Assembly (NCBI GenBank): GCA_002338715.1
Contig: DDIR01000121.1
Coordinates: 9,863 to 34,350 of the forward strand
Reading direction: 5' to 3'
Length of the DNA stretch: 24,488 nt
Origin: Phycisphaerales bacterium UBA1845
GTDB taxonomy: Bacteria; Planctomycetota; Phycisphaerae; UBA1845
The position numbers were made by a program, and so were the translations under genes. The notes under the pieces were generated by a model. That model searched no databases. It saw only the letters and a list, made by a program, of their open reading frames with translations, and had not been told where the DNA came from. Shown piece after piece: positions 7,615-16,131 of the stretch; the first letter of the stretch is position 1, and every line of letters begins with the position of its first letter.

Positions 7615-8502
7615 CTACCGCTTGCGGCGGGCGATCAACGGCAATGCCAAAACGAGCAGCGAAAGGGTGCCCGGTTCAGGAACAGCGGTAAATGCCTGCG
7701 ATTCGGGACCGAAGTAAGCTGCGCCATTGACCGTTGGGAAGCTCGGAACCAATGCCCCGAAATCGGTGGCTGACACCGCATCGATCAAGGCGATTTCATC
7801 GGTGGACAAGTCGCCGTTGATGCCTTTGGCCAGTGCGGCTGAATTCGACAAGGCAGAAAGCGCTTCGTTGGCCAGCAGGTCCTGGAATTGGGCTGCACCG
7901 CTGAACTGCGCGAAAATGTTGTCGACGCCGAGCAGATCGAAAATCGGATCGGTGATCGTCGCGAGCAAGTCGGCAAACAGATTGCCACGCAGGTTGATCG
8001 GTCCGATGTCAAAATCCTCTTCGCGTGTCGATTCGTCGATCGATCCATCCTGCACGATGGTCTGGCGACTCGAAACGTCCAGTTGCAAGTCGTAGAATCC
8101 GAACGAGTTAATCGAAGCCGTCGCGTCCAGGAAGAAACTGCCCGTCACGGTCGTAATCTGATTGCCCGTGTCGGTCGTCATGATGTAGTTGAGCGGGTTG
8201 TTGTTCGTGTTGAGCGATACGTCAAGAACCTGCAATCCACGACCACCGGTGGTGACCGTGAACACGGGTGCTCCGGAAAGTGTCAACTCGGTGGCGCCGA
8301 AGTCGAGCGTCTCGCCGGTGAAGTTTCGACTGACGATGAGGTCTGCACCGCCGCTGAGAAGGTTCTCATTACCGACAAAATTGAAACCGGCTTCGCTTAG
8401 TCCGATCAGGACATTGTGAAACAAGTCCGCACGGGCCATCGATGGGGCGGTGATGACACCAAAGCAGACCATCGCGACCAGTTTCATCTTGTTTTGACGC
8501 AT
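7615..8502 (-). CDS. Exported PEP-CTERM sorting-domain protein, function unknown
   Basis: The 295-residue product starts with a signal peptide (about 5-25, ending SMARAD). It ends with VPEPGT (274-279), a short hydrophobic helix and RRKR, which is the PEP-CTERM tripartite tail. Proteins with this tail are processed by an exosortase-type membrane enzyme and are often linked to exopolysaccharide or surface structures. The body is rich in Asn, Thr, Ser and Asp, with many predicted short beta strands and no recognised domain. A stretch at 229-241 (NGDLSTDEIALID) slightly resembles a calcium-binding or dockerin loop, but only one copy is present. GGGAG lies 9 nt before the ATG. No exosortase gene is in the window. 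Confidence 0.88.
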   Translation of the reverse strand: MRQNKMKLVAMVCFGVITAPSMARADLFHNVLIGLSEAGFNFVGNENLLSGGADLIVSRNFTGETLDFGATELTLSGAPVFTVTTGGRGLQVLDVSLNTNNNPLNYIMTTDTGNQITTVTGSFFLDATASINSFGFYDLQLDVSSRQTIVQDGSIDESTREEDFDIGPINLRGNLFADLLATITDPIFDLLGVDNIFAQFSGAAQFQDLLANEALSALSNSAALAKGINGDLSTDEIALIDAVSATDFGALVPSFPTVNGAAYFGPESQAFTAVPEPGTLSLLVLALPLIARRKR

Positions 8503-8838
8503 GTTGACGACTCCCAGGGTTTTGCAAACGATGTTAAATCGAGTTCGGTTGCTGCCTATTCAAATCGTAGACGGGGATTGGGTTTTGGCTTGCAAATCTC
8601 CCTCGTCCTTAACTCTAGAGCATACCCGCTTTCGCTGGCTCAAAAAAGCGCCAAGCCGGAATTTTCCAAATGGCAAAAAGCGGCTTGTTCAATCCTATAT
8701 CGGCGGCTTGGCGGGGCTACGTGGAGTACGAAACGGGATTTGCAGCGGTTCGGAGGCGGCTGACGTCACGGATGTTATCGGACAGCATTTACACATCCCG
8801 CGTCGCGTCTTGCCTGGCTTAACACGAGAGGGGGTTCG
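8503..8838. other. Divergent intergenic region, no gene seen
   Basis: This part of the gap between the divergent PEP-CTERM and FKBP genes holds no convincing frame. A CAAGCCG/CGGCTTG inverted pair occurs near 8652-8687. A run of As at about 8642-8647 is a possible control element. I see no well-formed -10/-35 pair for the minus-strand gene. Confidence 0.35.
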
Positions 8839-8867
8839 TTGACGCAGCCGAAGGCAAAGGGTACGGT
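8839..8867 (+). promoter_or_regulatory. Weak candidate promoter of the FKBP gene
   Basis: TTGACG (8839-8844, five of six consensus bases) is followed after exactly 17 bp by TACGGT (8862-8867, three of six). It lies about 95 nt before the chosen start. The -10 is poor, so this is only the best match in the gap. Confidence 0.25.
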
Positions 8868-8960
8868 TATCGGTTGAATGACCGTTTCTGAGGCTAATCC
8901 TGCGCAATTGCGACAAACCTCCTCAATTCACATGACATGATCCGAATGGAGAGACGTTCC

Positions 8961-10967
8961 ATGAAATCGAACATGATTCGATTGTTCGCCGTGACCTTAT
9001 TATCTGCCACCTTTGCAAGTACGGTATTGGCTGGCGATCCCGAGCAGCGCAGCTTCGACGGCATCACGCCGGTGACGACTGAATCGGGTTTGAAGTATTA
9101 CGACATCAAGGTGGGTGACGGTCCGACGCCCAAGACCGGCTCGTCGGTCAAAGTGCACTACAGCGGCTGGCTTAAGAACGGGAAACTGTTCGACAGTTCG
9201 GTGAAGCGAGACAGTCCGTTTACGTTCAATACATCGCACGGCGTGATCAAGGGATGGCTTGAGGGCATCTCGACGATGAAGGTCGGCGGTATTCGCCGGC
9301 TTGAGATTCCGAGCGCGTTGGCGTATGGCGAGCGTGGCGCCGGTGCGGTCATTCCGCCGAATTCGGATCTCATTTTCGAGATCGAATTGCTTTCGATTGA
9401 AAAAGAACCTGAGGGGGAAAAGGAGACTGCCGCCGCCCCCGCTCCCAAGGGCTCACCTGATGATCCCAAGCAGCGGTCGATCGAAGGCCTCACGCCTGTG
9501 ACGACCGATTCGGGTTTGAAATATTACGACATCAAGGTCGGTGACGGTGAAGAGCCGGAATCCGGCGCCAAGGTCAGCGTGCACTACAGCGGTTGGGATA
9601 CCAACGGCAAATTGTTTGACAGTTCTGTGAAGCGCGGTCAGCCGTTCTCGTTCAACACCGACCGGGGCGTCATCAAGGGGTGGATCGAAGGCGTCAAGGG
9701 CATGAAGGTCGGCGGTATTCGTCGCCTCGAAATTCCCAAAGACCTGGCATATGGCCGCAACGATCTGATCTTTGAAGTCGAAATGCTCGGAATCGAAGCG
9801 CCAGCCGCAGCGAATGCGTCGACTCCGACCAAAGCCGAACCCAAGAAAGACGATACGCCCGATCCCGTTCCGAGTTCGATCGAGGGACTGACACCGGTGA
9901 CGACCGAGTCGGGTTTGAAGTACTACGTGCTCAAAGAGGGAGACGGTGAGGTTCCCCGATCAGGTGCAGAAGTCTCCACCCACTACAGCGGTTGGTTGAC
10001 CGACGGCACGCTCTTCGACAGTTCGGTGAAACGTGGTCAGCCGTTCACTTTCCGCACAAGCGGCGGTGTCATCGAAGGCTGGCTTGAAGCCGTCAGCACC
10101 ATGAAGGTTGGCGAAAAGCGTCGTCTTGAGATTCCTCCGGACCTCGGATACGGCGCGCGTAAGTCGGGCAAAATCCCGGCCGACTCGACGCTGATCTTCG
10201 AGATGGAATTGCTCTCGATCGAAAAGAACGGTCCCGAACAAATGTCGACCGAAGGAAAAAAGGAAGTCACGACCGATTCGGGTCTGAAGTATTGGATCAT
10301 CAAGGAAGGTACCGGCGAACCGGCTGGCACAAAAGGTCGAGTTAAGATGCACGGAACCGCCTGGTTGGAGAATGGCCGACTGATCGGTTCGACCCGCGAC
10401 CGGGGAATGGCGCTGACCAGTCCGGTATCGAGCCTGTTGAAGGGATGGGGCGAAGCCGCAGCCGACATGAAGAAGGGTGAGATTCGTCGCCTCGAACTGC
10501 CGCCCGAACTGGCGTATGGCGATACCGGCAATTCAATGGTCCCGCCGAATTCAAAGTTAATCCTTGAGGTCGAGATGGAAGAAATCCTTCCGTACATCGA
10601 ACAGGCGTCGACCAACGGACTTGAAGCTGTCACGCTCGACTCCGGTACAAAGTACTGGGATCTGAAAGTCGGCGACGGAGCGGAGGTCAAAGCCGATTCC
10701 GAATGCCTCGTGCAGTACACGGGCTGGCTCGTTGACGGAACGATGTTCGACACGAGCACCGAGAAGGAATCGCCGTATTCGTTCAACATGTCGCGCGGTG
10801 TGATCGAAGGCTGGAAAGAAGGCCTGATCGGGATGAAGGTTGGCGGCAAGCGTCGACTTCGCGTCCCGCCCGCGCGTGCTTATGGCGATCGCGCCCGCGG
10901 AAGGATTATCCCCGCCAACTCGACGCTTATCTTCGAGATCGAACTTCTCGAAATCAAAGGCCAGTAG
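8961..10967 (+). CDS. Secreted protein with five tandem FKBP-type prolyl isomerase domains
   Basis: The 668-residue protein has a signal peptide (1-24, ending TVLAG) and five FKBP domains at about 31-147, 172-278, 306-421, 429-543 and 549-666. Short linkers separate them; the first two are rich in Ala, Pro, Lys and Glu. Most begin with 'GLTPVTTxSGLKYY'. Domains 1, 3 and 5 keep the pocket residues expected from FKBP12: Tyr, Phe-Asp, Val-Ile and Trp, then the AYG-type loop (GYG in domain 3) and a Phe near the end. Domain 2 lacks the loop between AYG and the last strand (AYGRNDLIFE). Domain 4 has lost the Tyr and Phe-Asp (MHGTAW, RLIGS) and is probably inactive. FKBPs catalyse peptidyl-prolyl isomerisation, here presumably of exported proteins. 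GGAGAG (8948-8953) lies 7 nt before ATG 8961, which favours it over ATG 8937. Confidence 0.9.
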   Translation: MKSNMIRLFAVTLLSATFASTVLAGDPEQRSFDGITPVTTESGLKYYDIKVGDGPTPKTGSSVKVHYSGWLKNGKLFDSSVKRDSPFTFNTSHGVIKGWLEGISTMKVGGIRRLEIPSALAYGERGAGAVIPPNSDLIFEIELLSIEKEPEGEKETAAAPAPKGSPDDPKQRSIEGLTPVTTDSGLKYYDIKVGDGEEPESGAKVSVHYSGWDTNGKLFDSSVKRGQPFSFNTDRGVIKGWIEGVKGMKVGGIRRLEIPKDLAYGRNDLIFEVEMLGIEAPAAANASTPTKAEPKKDDTPDPVPSSIEGLTPVTTESGLKYYVLKEGDGEVPRSGAEVSTHYSGWLTDGTLFDSSVKRGQPFTFRTSGGVIEGWLEAVSTMKVGEKRRLEIPPDLGYGARKSGKIPADSTLIFEMELLSIEKNGPEQMSTEGKKEVTTDSGLKYWIIKEGTGEPAGTKGRVKMHGTAWLENGRLIGSTRDRGMALTSPVSSLLKGWGEAAADMKKGEIRRLELPPELAYGDTGNSMVPPNSKLILEVEMEEILPYIEQASTNGLEAVTLDSGTKYWDLKVGDGAEVKADSECLVQYTGWLVDGTMFDTSTEKESPYSFNMSRGVIEGWKEGLIGMKVGGKRRLRVPPARAYGDRARGRIIPANSTLIFEIELLEIKGQ

Positions 10968-10988
10968 CAATCGGCTGCTTGGATTGCT

Positions 10989-11771
10989 GTGGACGATACG
11001 CGAGGTCAACTTCCGAATGATCACGAAGTGCCAGATCATGGCACTCATCGATCGGAATTGTTGCACCCATCAGAAGCGACCCGCACCTGGGCATGCGTCA
11101 TCCTTGCGATGACCCTGCCCTTTTGCGGGTCGCTGTTCTATTTCGTCATCCTGAAAGAATCAAAGGTCGCCCAGGGACTCTATGCATCGGTCAAAGTGTT
11201 TACTCTCCTTTGGCCGCTGATCGCCATTCGCTGGATCGGTATTCGCCGCCGAATTCGCTCGAGCCCGCCCCCGAACCACCACGTCAGAGCGCTGCCTTTC
11301 GGGGCGATTAGTGGTGTCATCATCGGGGCATCCATCATCACGCTGTTTAACCTCACCCCCGCGCGCGACTATGTGATGCAGATGGCCCCCCGACTTCGCG
11401 AGCGTTTGGAGTTCTTTGGCATTCACTCGGTCGGTGTATACATGGTCTGGTGTGTGTTCCTCGCCGGGATTCACTCGTTGATCGAAGAATACTTCTGGCG
11501 ATGGTTCGTGTTCGAGACGCTCCTGACGCTGGTTGCTCGTCCCATTGCCTACGCGCTTGCCGCGCTGAGTTTTGCGCTGCACCATTACGTGCTTTGCTGG
11601 CAATACGTCTCGCCGATCGGTGCGCTTATTTTCGGAACGGGTGTCGGTGTTGGCGGGTTGATCTGGTGCTGGATGGTCAGTTGGCAGCGCACGCTTGCGG
11701 GAACATGGTTGTCGCACGCGATTGTGGATGCCGCGATTTTCGTCGTCGGGTATCAGATACTCTTTGCTTAA
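10989..11771 (+). CDS. CPBP-family intramembrane metalloprotease
   Basis: This 260-residue membrane protein has hydrophobic segments at about 34-56, 68-84, 104-121, 147-163, 184-200, 208-230 and 240-258. It carries the CPBP/Abi signature motifs: EEYFWR at 166-171 (EExxxR), FALHH at 195-199 (FxxxH), and His243 with Asp247 in WLSHAIVD. These side chains bind zinc and hydrolyse peptides within the membrane; the family includes prenyl-protein endopeptidases and bacteriocin-immunity proteins. The substrate cannot be told from the sequence. The start is unsure: the GTG at 10989 is 21 nt after the FKBP stop and lacks a good ribosome binding site, and the first in-frame ATG (11109) would remove part of the first helix. 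It probably shares a transcript with the FKBP gene. Confidence 0.82.
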   Translation: MDDTRGQLPNDHEVPDHGTHRSELLHPSEATRTWACVILAMTLPFCGSLFYFVILKESKVAQGLYASVKVFTLLWPLIAIRWIGIRRRIRSSPPPNHHVRALPFGAISGVIIGASIITLFNLTPARDYVMQMAPRLRERLEFFGIHSVGVYMVWCVFLAGIHSLIEEYFWRWFVFETLLTLVARPIAYALAALSFALHHYVLCWQYVSPIGALIFGTGVGVGGLIWCWMVSWQRTLAGTWLSHAIVDAAIFVVGYQILFA

Positions 11772-11794
11772 TCGAAAGGGCTGGAACCTATTCC

Positions 11795-12742
11795 ATGGGG
11801 AGCGATCGTCCGGCCATCACGCTGATCATCGGGTGTACCGGCTGCGGCAAAGGCGCGGTGGGTCGCGCCCTAGCCGAGCGGATCGGCGCCGAGATCATCA
11901 GCATGGACTCAATGAAGATCTATCGAATGATGGACATCGGGACAGCCAAGCCGTCCTCAGCCGCACGGCGCGCGGTTCCTCATCATCTTGTCGATATCCT
12001 CGATCCGTGGGACGACTACTCCGTCGCGGAGTTTGTGGCTGATGCCGATCGTGCCATCGCTGACATCGCCAGTCGCGGCAAGCCTGTGTTGTGTGTCGGT
12101 GGAACGGCGCTGTACGTCAAAGCATTGAGCGAAGGGTTGTTTGAAGGACCGTCCGCCAATCCGGAAATTCGCCAGCGCTTAAGCGACGAGGCGGAAGCGG
12201 TGGGCAATCAGGTGCTGCACGATCGCCTCAAAGGGATCGACCCCGAAGCGGCTGACCGCATTCACGTCAACGATTTGCGGCGGATTGTGCGGGCGCTCGA
12301 AGTCTTCGAAATCACCGGTCAACCGATCACGAGCCTGCAAACGCAATGGGATCAGCAGCGCACCATTTACGATTGCACATTCATCGGGCTCACCCGCGAC
12401 AAGGACGAGCAAAGCCGCCGAATCAACGCCCGCGTGCACAAAATGATGGACCTCGGATTGCTCGATGAGGTCAGGAATCTGCTCGAATTGGATCAACCAC
12501 TCTCTGCCACCGCGCGCAAAGCCGTCGGGTATGCCGAACTGATCGAATACTTCGAGGAAAAGGTTTCCCTTGAACAAGCGGTCGAAAAGATCAAAATCAA
12601 CAGCCGCCAACTGGCCAAGGGGCAGCGCACCTGGTTCAAGCGCAACCGTGATGTCCGTTGGTTTGAGTTGGATGACGCCTCGACCGTAGAGAAAGTCGTC
12701 GACACCATCTTTCGCGCGCAAGGGATGCCATGGTCGAACTGA
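11795..12742 (+). CDS. miaA: tRNA dimethylallyltransferase
   Basis: MiaA transfers a dimethylallyl group to N6 of adenosine 37 in tRNAs that read UNN codons. The 315-residue product has a P-loop (GCTGCGKG, 13-20), DSMKIYRMMDIGTAKP (38-53), and HHLVDILDPWDDYSVAEF (63-80). It also has VGGTALYVKAL (101-111) and RKAVGYAEL (241-249), all in the order of the family. Length equals that of E. coli MiaA to within a residue or two. ATG 11795 begins just before the P-loop. The frame is open further upstream but there overlaps the protease gene and loses similarity. The upstream spacing is 23 nt, with only weak purine runs. The 3' end overlaps the next gene by 13 nt. Confidence 0.95.
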   Translation: MGSDRPAITLIIGCTGCGKGAVGRALAERIGAEIISMDSMKIYRMMDIGTAKPSSAARRAVPHHLVDILDPWDDYSVAEFVADADRAIADIASRGKPVLCVGGTALYVKALSEGLFEGPSANPEIRQRLSDEAEAVGNQVLHDRLKGIDPEAADRIHVNDLRRIVRALEVFEITGQPITSLQTQWDQQRTIYDCTFIGLTRDKDEQSRRINARVHKMMDLGLLDEVRNLLELDQPLSATARKAVGYAELIEYFEEKVSLEQAVEKIKINSRQLAKGQRTWFKRNRDVRWFELDDASTVEKVVDTIFRAQGMPWSN

Positions 12743-13701
12743 CCGAGATGACCAACTGGGCAGTGGACCTCATCGGGGTTCGCAAACGCTACCGTGGCGG
12801 CGTCGATGCGCTGCGTGGCGTGAATATCCAGGTTGGCCAGGGCGAAATCTTCGGCCTGCTCGGTCCCAACGGTGCGGGCAAAACCACCCTCGTTAAAATC
12901 ATGATGACGGTCATTCGCCCGACGCACGCCTTGGGGACGATCCTCGGGCGGCCCATCGGCAACAGTCGCAAGCTTGCCCGCATCGGATACCTTCCCGAAA
13001 GCCATCGTTTCCCGTCGTATCTGACCGGTGCGCAGTTGCTCGACTATTACGCCGCACTGGCTCGGGTGCCCAGAAAAGTCCGCAAGCTGCGAACCGGCGA
13101 GTTGCTCGAACGGATGGGCATGGACAAGTGGGCCAACACCACGATCAGCAAATATTCAAAGGGCATGATGCAGCGGTTGGGGTTGGCTCAGGCGCTGATG
13201 AACGATCCCGATCTGATCGTCCTCGATGAGCCGACCGATGGTGTCGATCCGATGGGGCGGCGCGACATCCGCGAACTGCTGCTCGATTTCAAGAAGCAGG
13301 GCAAAACCGTTCTGATCAACTCGCACCTCTTGGGCGAACTCGAAATGGTCTGCGACCGGGTCAGCATTCTGGTCGATGGACTGGTCGCGCGGCAGGGGAC
13401 GCTCAAGGAACTGACCGAGCAGTCGAAAGAATACCGCGTGATGGTCGGTGGCGATTTGACTTCGATGGATGCGGAAATTCGCGGGCTCGGCGGCAAAATC
13501 ACGACCGGTGGGGTGATGCTACGCGGGCATGATTCCCAGCAGGTCAATGCGTTAATCGATCTCTTGCGGCAGAACGGACGGCTGATCGAGTCGGTCGAAA
13601 AGCGGCGTTTCAGTCTGGAAGACGTCTTCGTTAAAGCGATGGCCAGTGCGACTTCCGCGTCGCGCGAGTCAGCCCCCAAGGCAAAGAAGGTGAATCCATG
13701 A
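12730..13701 (+). CDS. ABC transporter ATP-binding protein (ABC-2 type)
   Basis: This 323-residue ATPase would power the permease encoded next to it. Walker A is GPNGAGKT (45-52) and the signature is YSKGM (142-146), a variant typical of ABC-2 exporters. Walker B is LIVLDEPTDGVDP (162-174) and the H-loop His is 199. The C-terminal 80 residues (FSLEDVFVKAM near 294-304) match the tail of drug/Nos/Nat-type ATPases. The start overlaps the miaA end by 13 nt, and a GGGATG precedes it; a second ATG at 12748 is possible. It ends in an ATGATG overlap with the permease start. The substrate is unknown; a glycosyltransferase follows the permease, which is compatible with glycan or lipid export but does not prove it. 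Confidence 0.93.
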   Translation: MVELTEMTNWAVDLIGVRKRYRGGVDALRGVNIQVGQGEIFGLLGPNGAGKTTLVKIMMTVIRPTHALGTILGRPIGNSRKLARIGYLPESHRFPSYLTGAQLLDYYAALARVPRKVRKLRTGELLERMGMDKWANTTISKYSKGMMQRLGLAQALMNDPDLIVLDEPTDGVDPMGRRDIRELLLDFKKQGKTVLINSHLLGELEMVCDRVSILVDGLVARQGTLKELTEQSKEYRVMVGGDLTSMDAEIRGLGGKITTGGVMLRGHDSQQVNALIDLLRQNGRLIESVEKRRFSLEDVFVKAMASATSASRESAPKAKKVNP

Positions 13702-14672
13702 TGCAGATGTGGGCGATCATCGTGGATTCGTTTCGCGAGGCAAAAGCCAAGAAGCTCTTCTGGGTTCTGCTGGCGATTTCAACATTGGTTGCATTGGCGC
13801 TTTCGTGCATCGGCTTTGATGAGAACGGGTTTTCATTTTTCTACGGTGCGATCAAAGTACAGAACGGCATCTATCAGACAGGCACGCAAGCGGCTGAGCA
13901 GTTTTTTGGCGCGATCGTCTCCAACTTCCTTGTGGGAACGTACATCGGTTGGGTGGGGATCATCATTTGTCTGATCGGAACCGTCGGGATGTTCCCGAGT
14001 TTAATTGAAACCGGCGCCGTCGATGTTGTGGTGAGCAAACCCCTGACGCGCAGTGTCCTGTTCTTTTCGCGTTATATCGGAAGCCTGGCGTTTGTGCTCG
14101 CTCAGGCCACGTACTTTGTTGTCCTGACGCTCCTGGTGTTGCGGTGGCAAATGGGGCGCTGGCTTTGGGGATATCTTTGGGCGATCCCTCTGCTTGTCTT
14201 GAGTTTCAGCTACATCTACTGCGTGTGTGTGTTGGCGGCCGTCTGGACCCGCCGCACGTTGGTCTCGTTGGTTTGTGGTTTGTTCTTCTGGGTGATCTTG
14301 TTCGGAGTGGCCAGTACGGAACAATTTGTCGGGACCAATGAAAGCGATGGATCTGGCAATGTTGTGATAAAGTATTCCATGCGTGGGTCGATCGGCAAAG
14401 TGGTCTACGTCCTTCATCAGATCCTACCCAAGCCCAGCGATATTCCCGTCATCTTGGGCCGTGAAACCAATGCGTTGGGGTCCAGGGAATTTGTTGAGGC
14501 CATCGCGCCAAACGATCCCGATGTCCTGTCGCCCGGTAGGGTTCACCAACTGGATGTTGAGCAGCTTCGCGCCGAAGCCGTCTCGCCGTCGCGATCGATC
14601 GGAAGTTCGCTCGCGTTCGAAGCAGTCGTGTTGGTCTTTGCCTGCGTCATCTTCTCGCGCCGGGATTTCTAG
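13698..14672 (+). CDS. ABC-2 type transporter permease
   Basis: The 324-residue membrane protein has hydrophobic helices at about 19-38, 80-100, 121-148, 157-183, 186-205 and 301-319. SKPLTRSVLFFSRYIG (113-128) matches the 'kPisR..fl.gK..g' segment after the second helix of NosY/ABC-2 permeases. The large loop at about 206-300 probably faces the outside. Its ATG overlaps the ATPase stop by 4 nt, so the two are surely translated together. Only one permease is encoded, so it would form a homodimer. It ends 42 nt before the glycosyltransferase. Confidence 0.9.
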   Translation: MMQMWAIIVDSFREAKAKKLFWVLLAISTLVALALSCIGFDENGFSFFYGAIKVQNGIYQTGTQAAEQFFGAIVSNFLVGTYIGWVGIIICLIGTVGMFPSLIETGAVDVVVSKPLTRSVLFFSRYIGSLAFVLAQATYFVVLTLLVLRWQMGRWLWGYLWAIPLLVLSFSYIYCVCVLAAVWTRRTLVSLVCGLFFWVILFGVASTEQFVGTNESDGSGNVVIKYSMRGSIGKVVYVLHQILPKPSDIPVILGRETNALGSREFVEAIAPNDPDVLSPGRVHQLDVEQLRAEAVSPSRSIGSSLAFEAVVLVFACVIFSRRDF

Positions 14673-14714
14673 ACGTTCAATTTCTCCTTCCAGACTCCGC
14701 GGGAGGCGTTGTTT

Positions 14715-15827
14715 TTGCCTGCAAATAAGCGAATTCTGCTGACCATCACCGACCTCCACGTGGGGGGCGTGCCGCTGCATCTGTTTCGGTTGGCCAGGTT
14801 TCTTTCGGCGCACGGTTGGCATGTCGATGTGGTCAGTTTGAGCGCCGGTGGCGCCATGGCTGATTCGCTCGAAGGCGAAGGGATAGCGGTTCATCATTGC
14901 GGCGCGACGCATGCATTCGACTGGCGGGTGTTCGAGCGCCTTGCGCAGTTGATCGATGCGCGTCATCCCGACATCGTGCATTCGTTTCTTTTTCACGCCA
15001 ACCTGGCGAGCCGGCTTGCTTGTTTGCTTGCAGGCTTTCCGAAGCGTCGATTGATTTGCGAAATCCAGACCGTCGAGATCGAACGGCGATGGCATCTTTG
15101 GGTTGATCGATACCTGCATCGACTCAGCCGCCTGACCGTTTGCAATTCCGAATCGGTGCGCAGGCACTTGCACGAACATGCCGGAATTCCAATGGATCGA
15201 CTTGCAGTGATTGAAGGCGGTGTGGATGTCGATGCGATTGCGCAAGCCCAGCCGCTTATCGCCGATCAATGGCGAACGAATGCGGATGAACCATTGCTGC
15301 TGTGGGTCGGGCGAATGGATCCGATCAAAGGACTTGATGTGCTTATTGATGCCGTGGCAAAAGTCGCGCGTCATCGTCCGGTCAAGTTGCTGCTGGTGGG
15401 CGATGGGCCCGAGCGCGCTCGCATCGAGTCAAGAGTCATCGAGCATTCGCTTCGAGGCAACGTGCACTTCTTGGGTTTGCGCCGCGATGTGTATCGGTTG
15501 ATTCAAACCACCGATCTGTTTGTGTTTCCATCACGCACGGAAGGCATGCCCAACGCGCTTTTGGAAGCGATGGCCGGTCGACTTCCCATCGTCGCGACCG
15601 ATGTTCCCGGGTGTCATGACCTTGTCACTGACGGCAAGACAGGGCGACTGGTTAAAGTTAACGATCCGGACGCGCTGGCCGATGCGATTGAGTCGGCTTT
15701 AGACGATTCGGCAACCACCAATTCGATGAGTGCCAATGCATGGCACTTCGTTTCCACGTCCCACAGTGTCACAAAATGTCACCAATCCTATGAAGCCCTC
15801 TACGAACGGGTGCGCAGGCTTTCCTGA
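14715..15827 (+). CDS. GT4-family glycosyltransferase
   Basis: The 370-residue cytoplasmic enzyme has the two-Rossmann GT-B fold. The N-terminal half carries TDLHVGGVPLHLFRLARFL (acceptor-side glycine loop). The C-terminal half carries LLLWVGRMDPIKGLDVL (195-211) and LLLVGDGPER. It also has FPSRTEGMPNALLEAMA, which contains the E-x7-E pair Glu276/Glu284 that binds the nucleotide sugar. This is the pattern of GT4 enzymes used in polysaccharide or glycolipid synthesis; donor and acceptor are unknown. The frame has no ATG near its start. TTG at 14715 is favoured because GGGAGG (14701-14706) is 8 nt upstream; an in-frame TTG at 14709 is too close. It is the last gene before the mraZ promoter region. 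Confidence 0.9.
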   Translation: MPANKRILLTITDLHVGGVPLHLFRLARFLSAHGWHVDVVSLSAGGAMADSLEGEGIAVHHCGATHAFDWRVFERLAQLIDARHPDIVHSFLFHANLASRLACLLAGFPKRRLICEIQTVEIERRWHLWVDRYLHRLSRLTVCNSESVRRHLHEHAGIPMDRLAVIEGGVDVDAIAQAQPLIADQWRTNADEPLLLWVGRMDPIKGLDVLIDAVAKVARHRPVKLLLVGDGPERARIESRVIEHSLRGNVHFLGLRRDVYRLIQTTDLFVFPSRTEGMPNALLEAMAGRLPIVATDVPGCHDLVTDGKTGRLVKVNDPDALADAIESALDDSATTNSMSANAWHFVSTSHSVTKCHQSYEALYERVRRLS

Positions 15828-15987
15828 TAGTCACAACAAAACGATAGGTGTTTGTTAGGGTGTGAGTTATGCGCGTGGGGTAATGGCTCCAATGTGCGCG
15901 CGTTTAACCATCATCTGGTGTATTTCGCTTGCGTCCCCACATGATATCGGTAGCATTGAGGCGCGCAAAGTTTTGTCAATTTTGCGT

Positions 15988-16022
15988 TTGCATAAAGTGG
16001 TTCGCTGGGGTAAATTTTCCCA
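15988..16022 (+). promoter_or_regulatory. Candidate mraZ promoter with possible MraZ boxes
   Basis: TTGCAT (15988-15993) and TAAATT (16011-16016) are separated by exactly 17 bp, about 115 nt before mraZ. The spacer holds GTGGT and GGGGT with a 10-bp period (15997-16001, 16007-16011). A reverse TGGGA follows at 16018-16022. In E. coli and Mycoplasma MraZ is known to bind upstream TGGGN-type repeats with 10-bp spacing. The motif TGGGGTAA also occurs at 15876-15883. The boxes are imperfect, so this is inference. The rest of the 304-bp gap, 15828-15987, has no gene. Confidence 0.4.
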
Positions 16023-16033
16023 CAGTTGGCCTT

Positions 16034-16058
16034 GTTTGTGGTGATCGCAACCACAAAC
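16034..16058. repeat. 9-bp inverted repeat in the mraZ leader
   Basis: Perfect arms GTTTGTGGT (16034-16042) and ACCACAAAC (16050-16058) enclose 7 nt, about 75 nt before mraZ and just after the candidate promoter. Five Ts follow at 16065-16069, after a 6-nt gap, so it could act as an attenuator, or it could be an operator. Confidence 0.5.
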
Positions 16059-16131
16059 CTCCTGTTTTTGGGCGCGATGTTTGGCGGAGCCCATCCAAGG
16101 ACAGGCCGACCTGGGATTTTCGAGGAACCCC

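Noticed and set aside
8636..8660. Possible sigma-54 type site in the gap upstream of the FKBP gene
   Set aside because: The GG and GC elements are not at the required spacing on either strand.
11450..11794. Upstream extension of the miaA frame
   Set aside because: It overlaps the protease gene by over 300 nt, and homology to MiaA begins only after ATG 11795.
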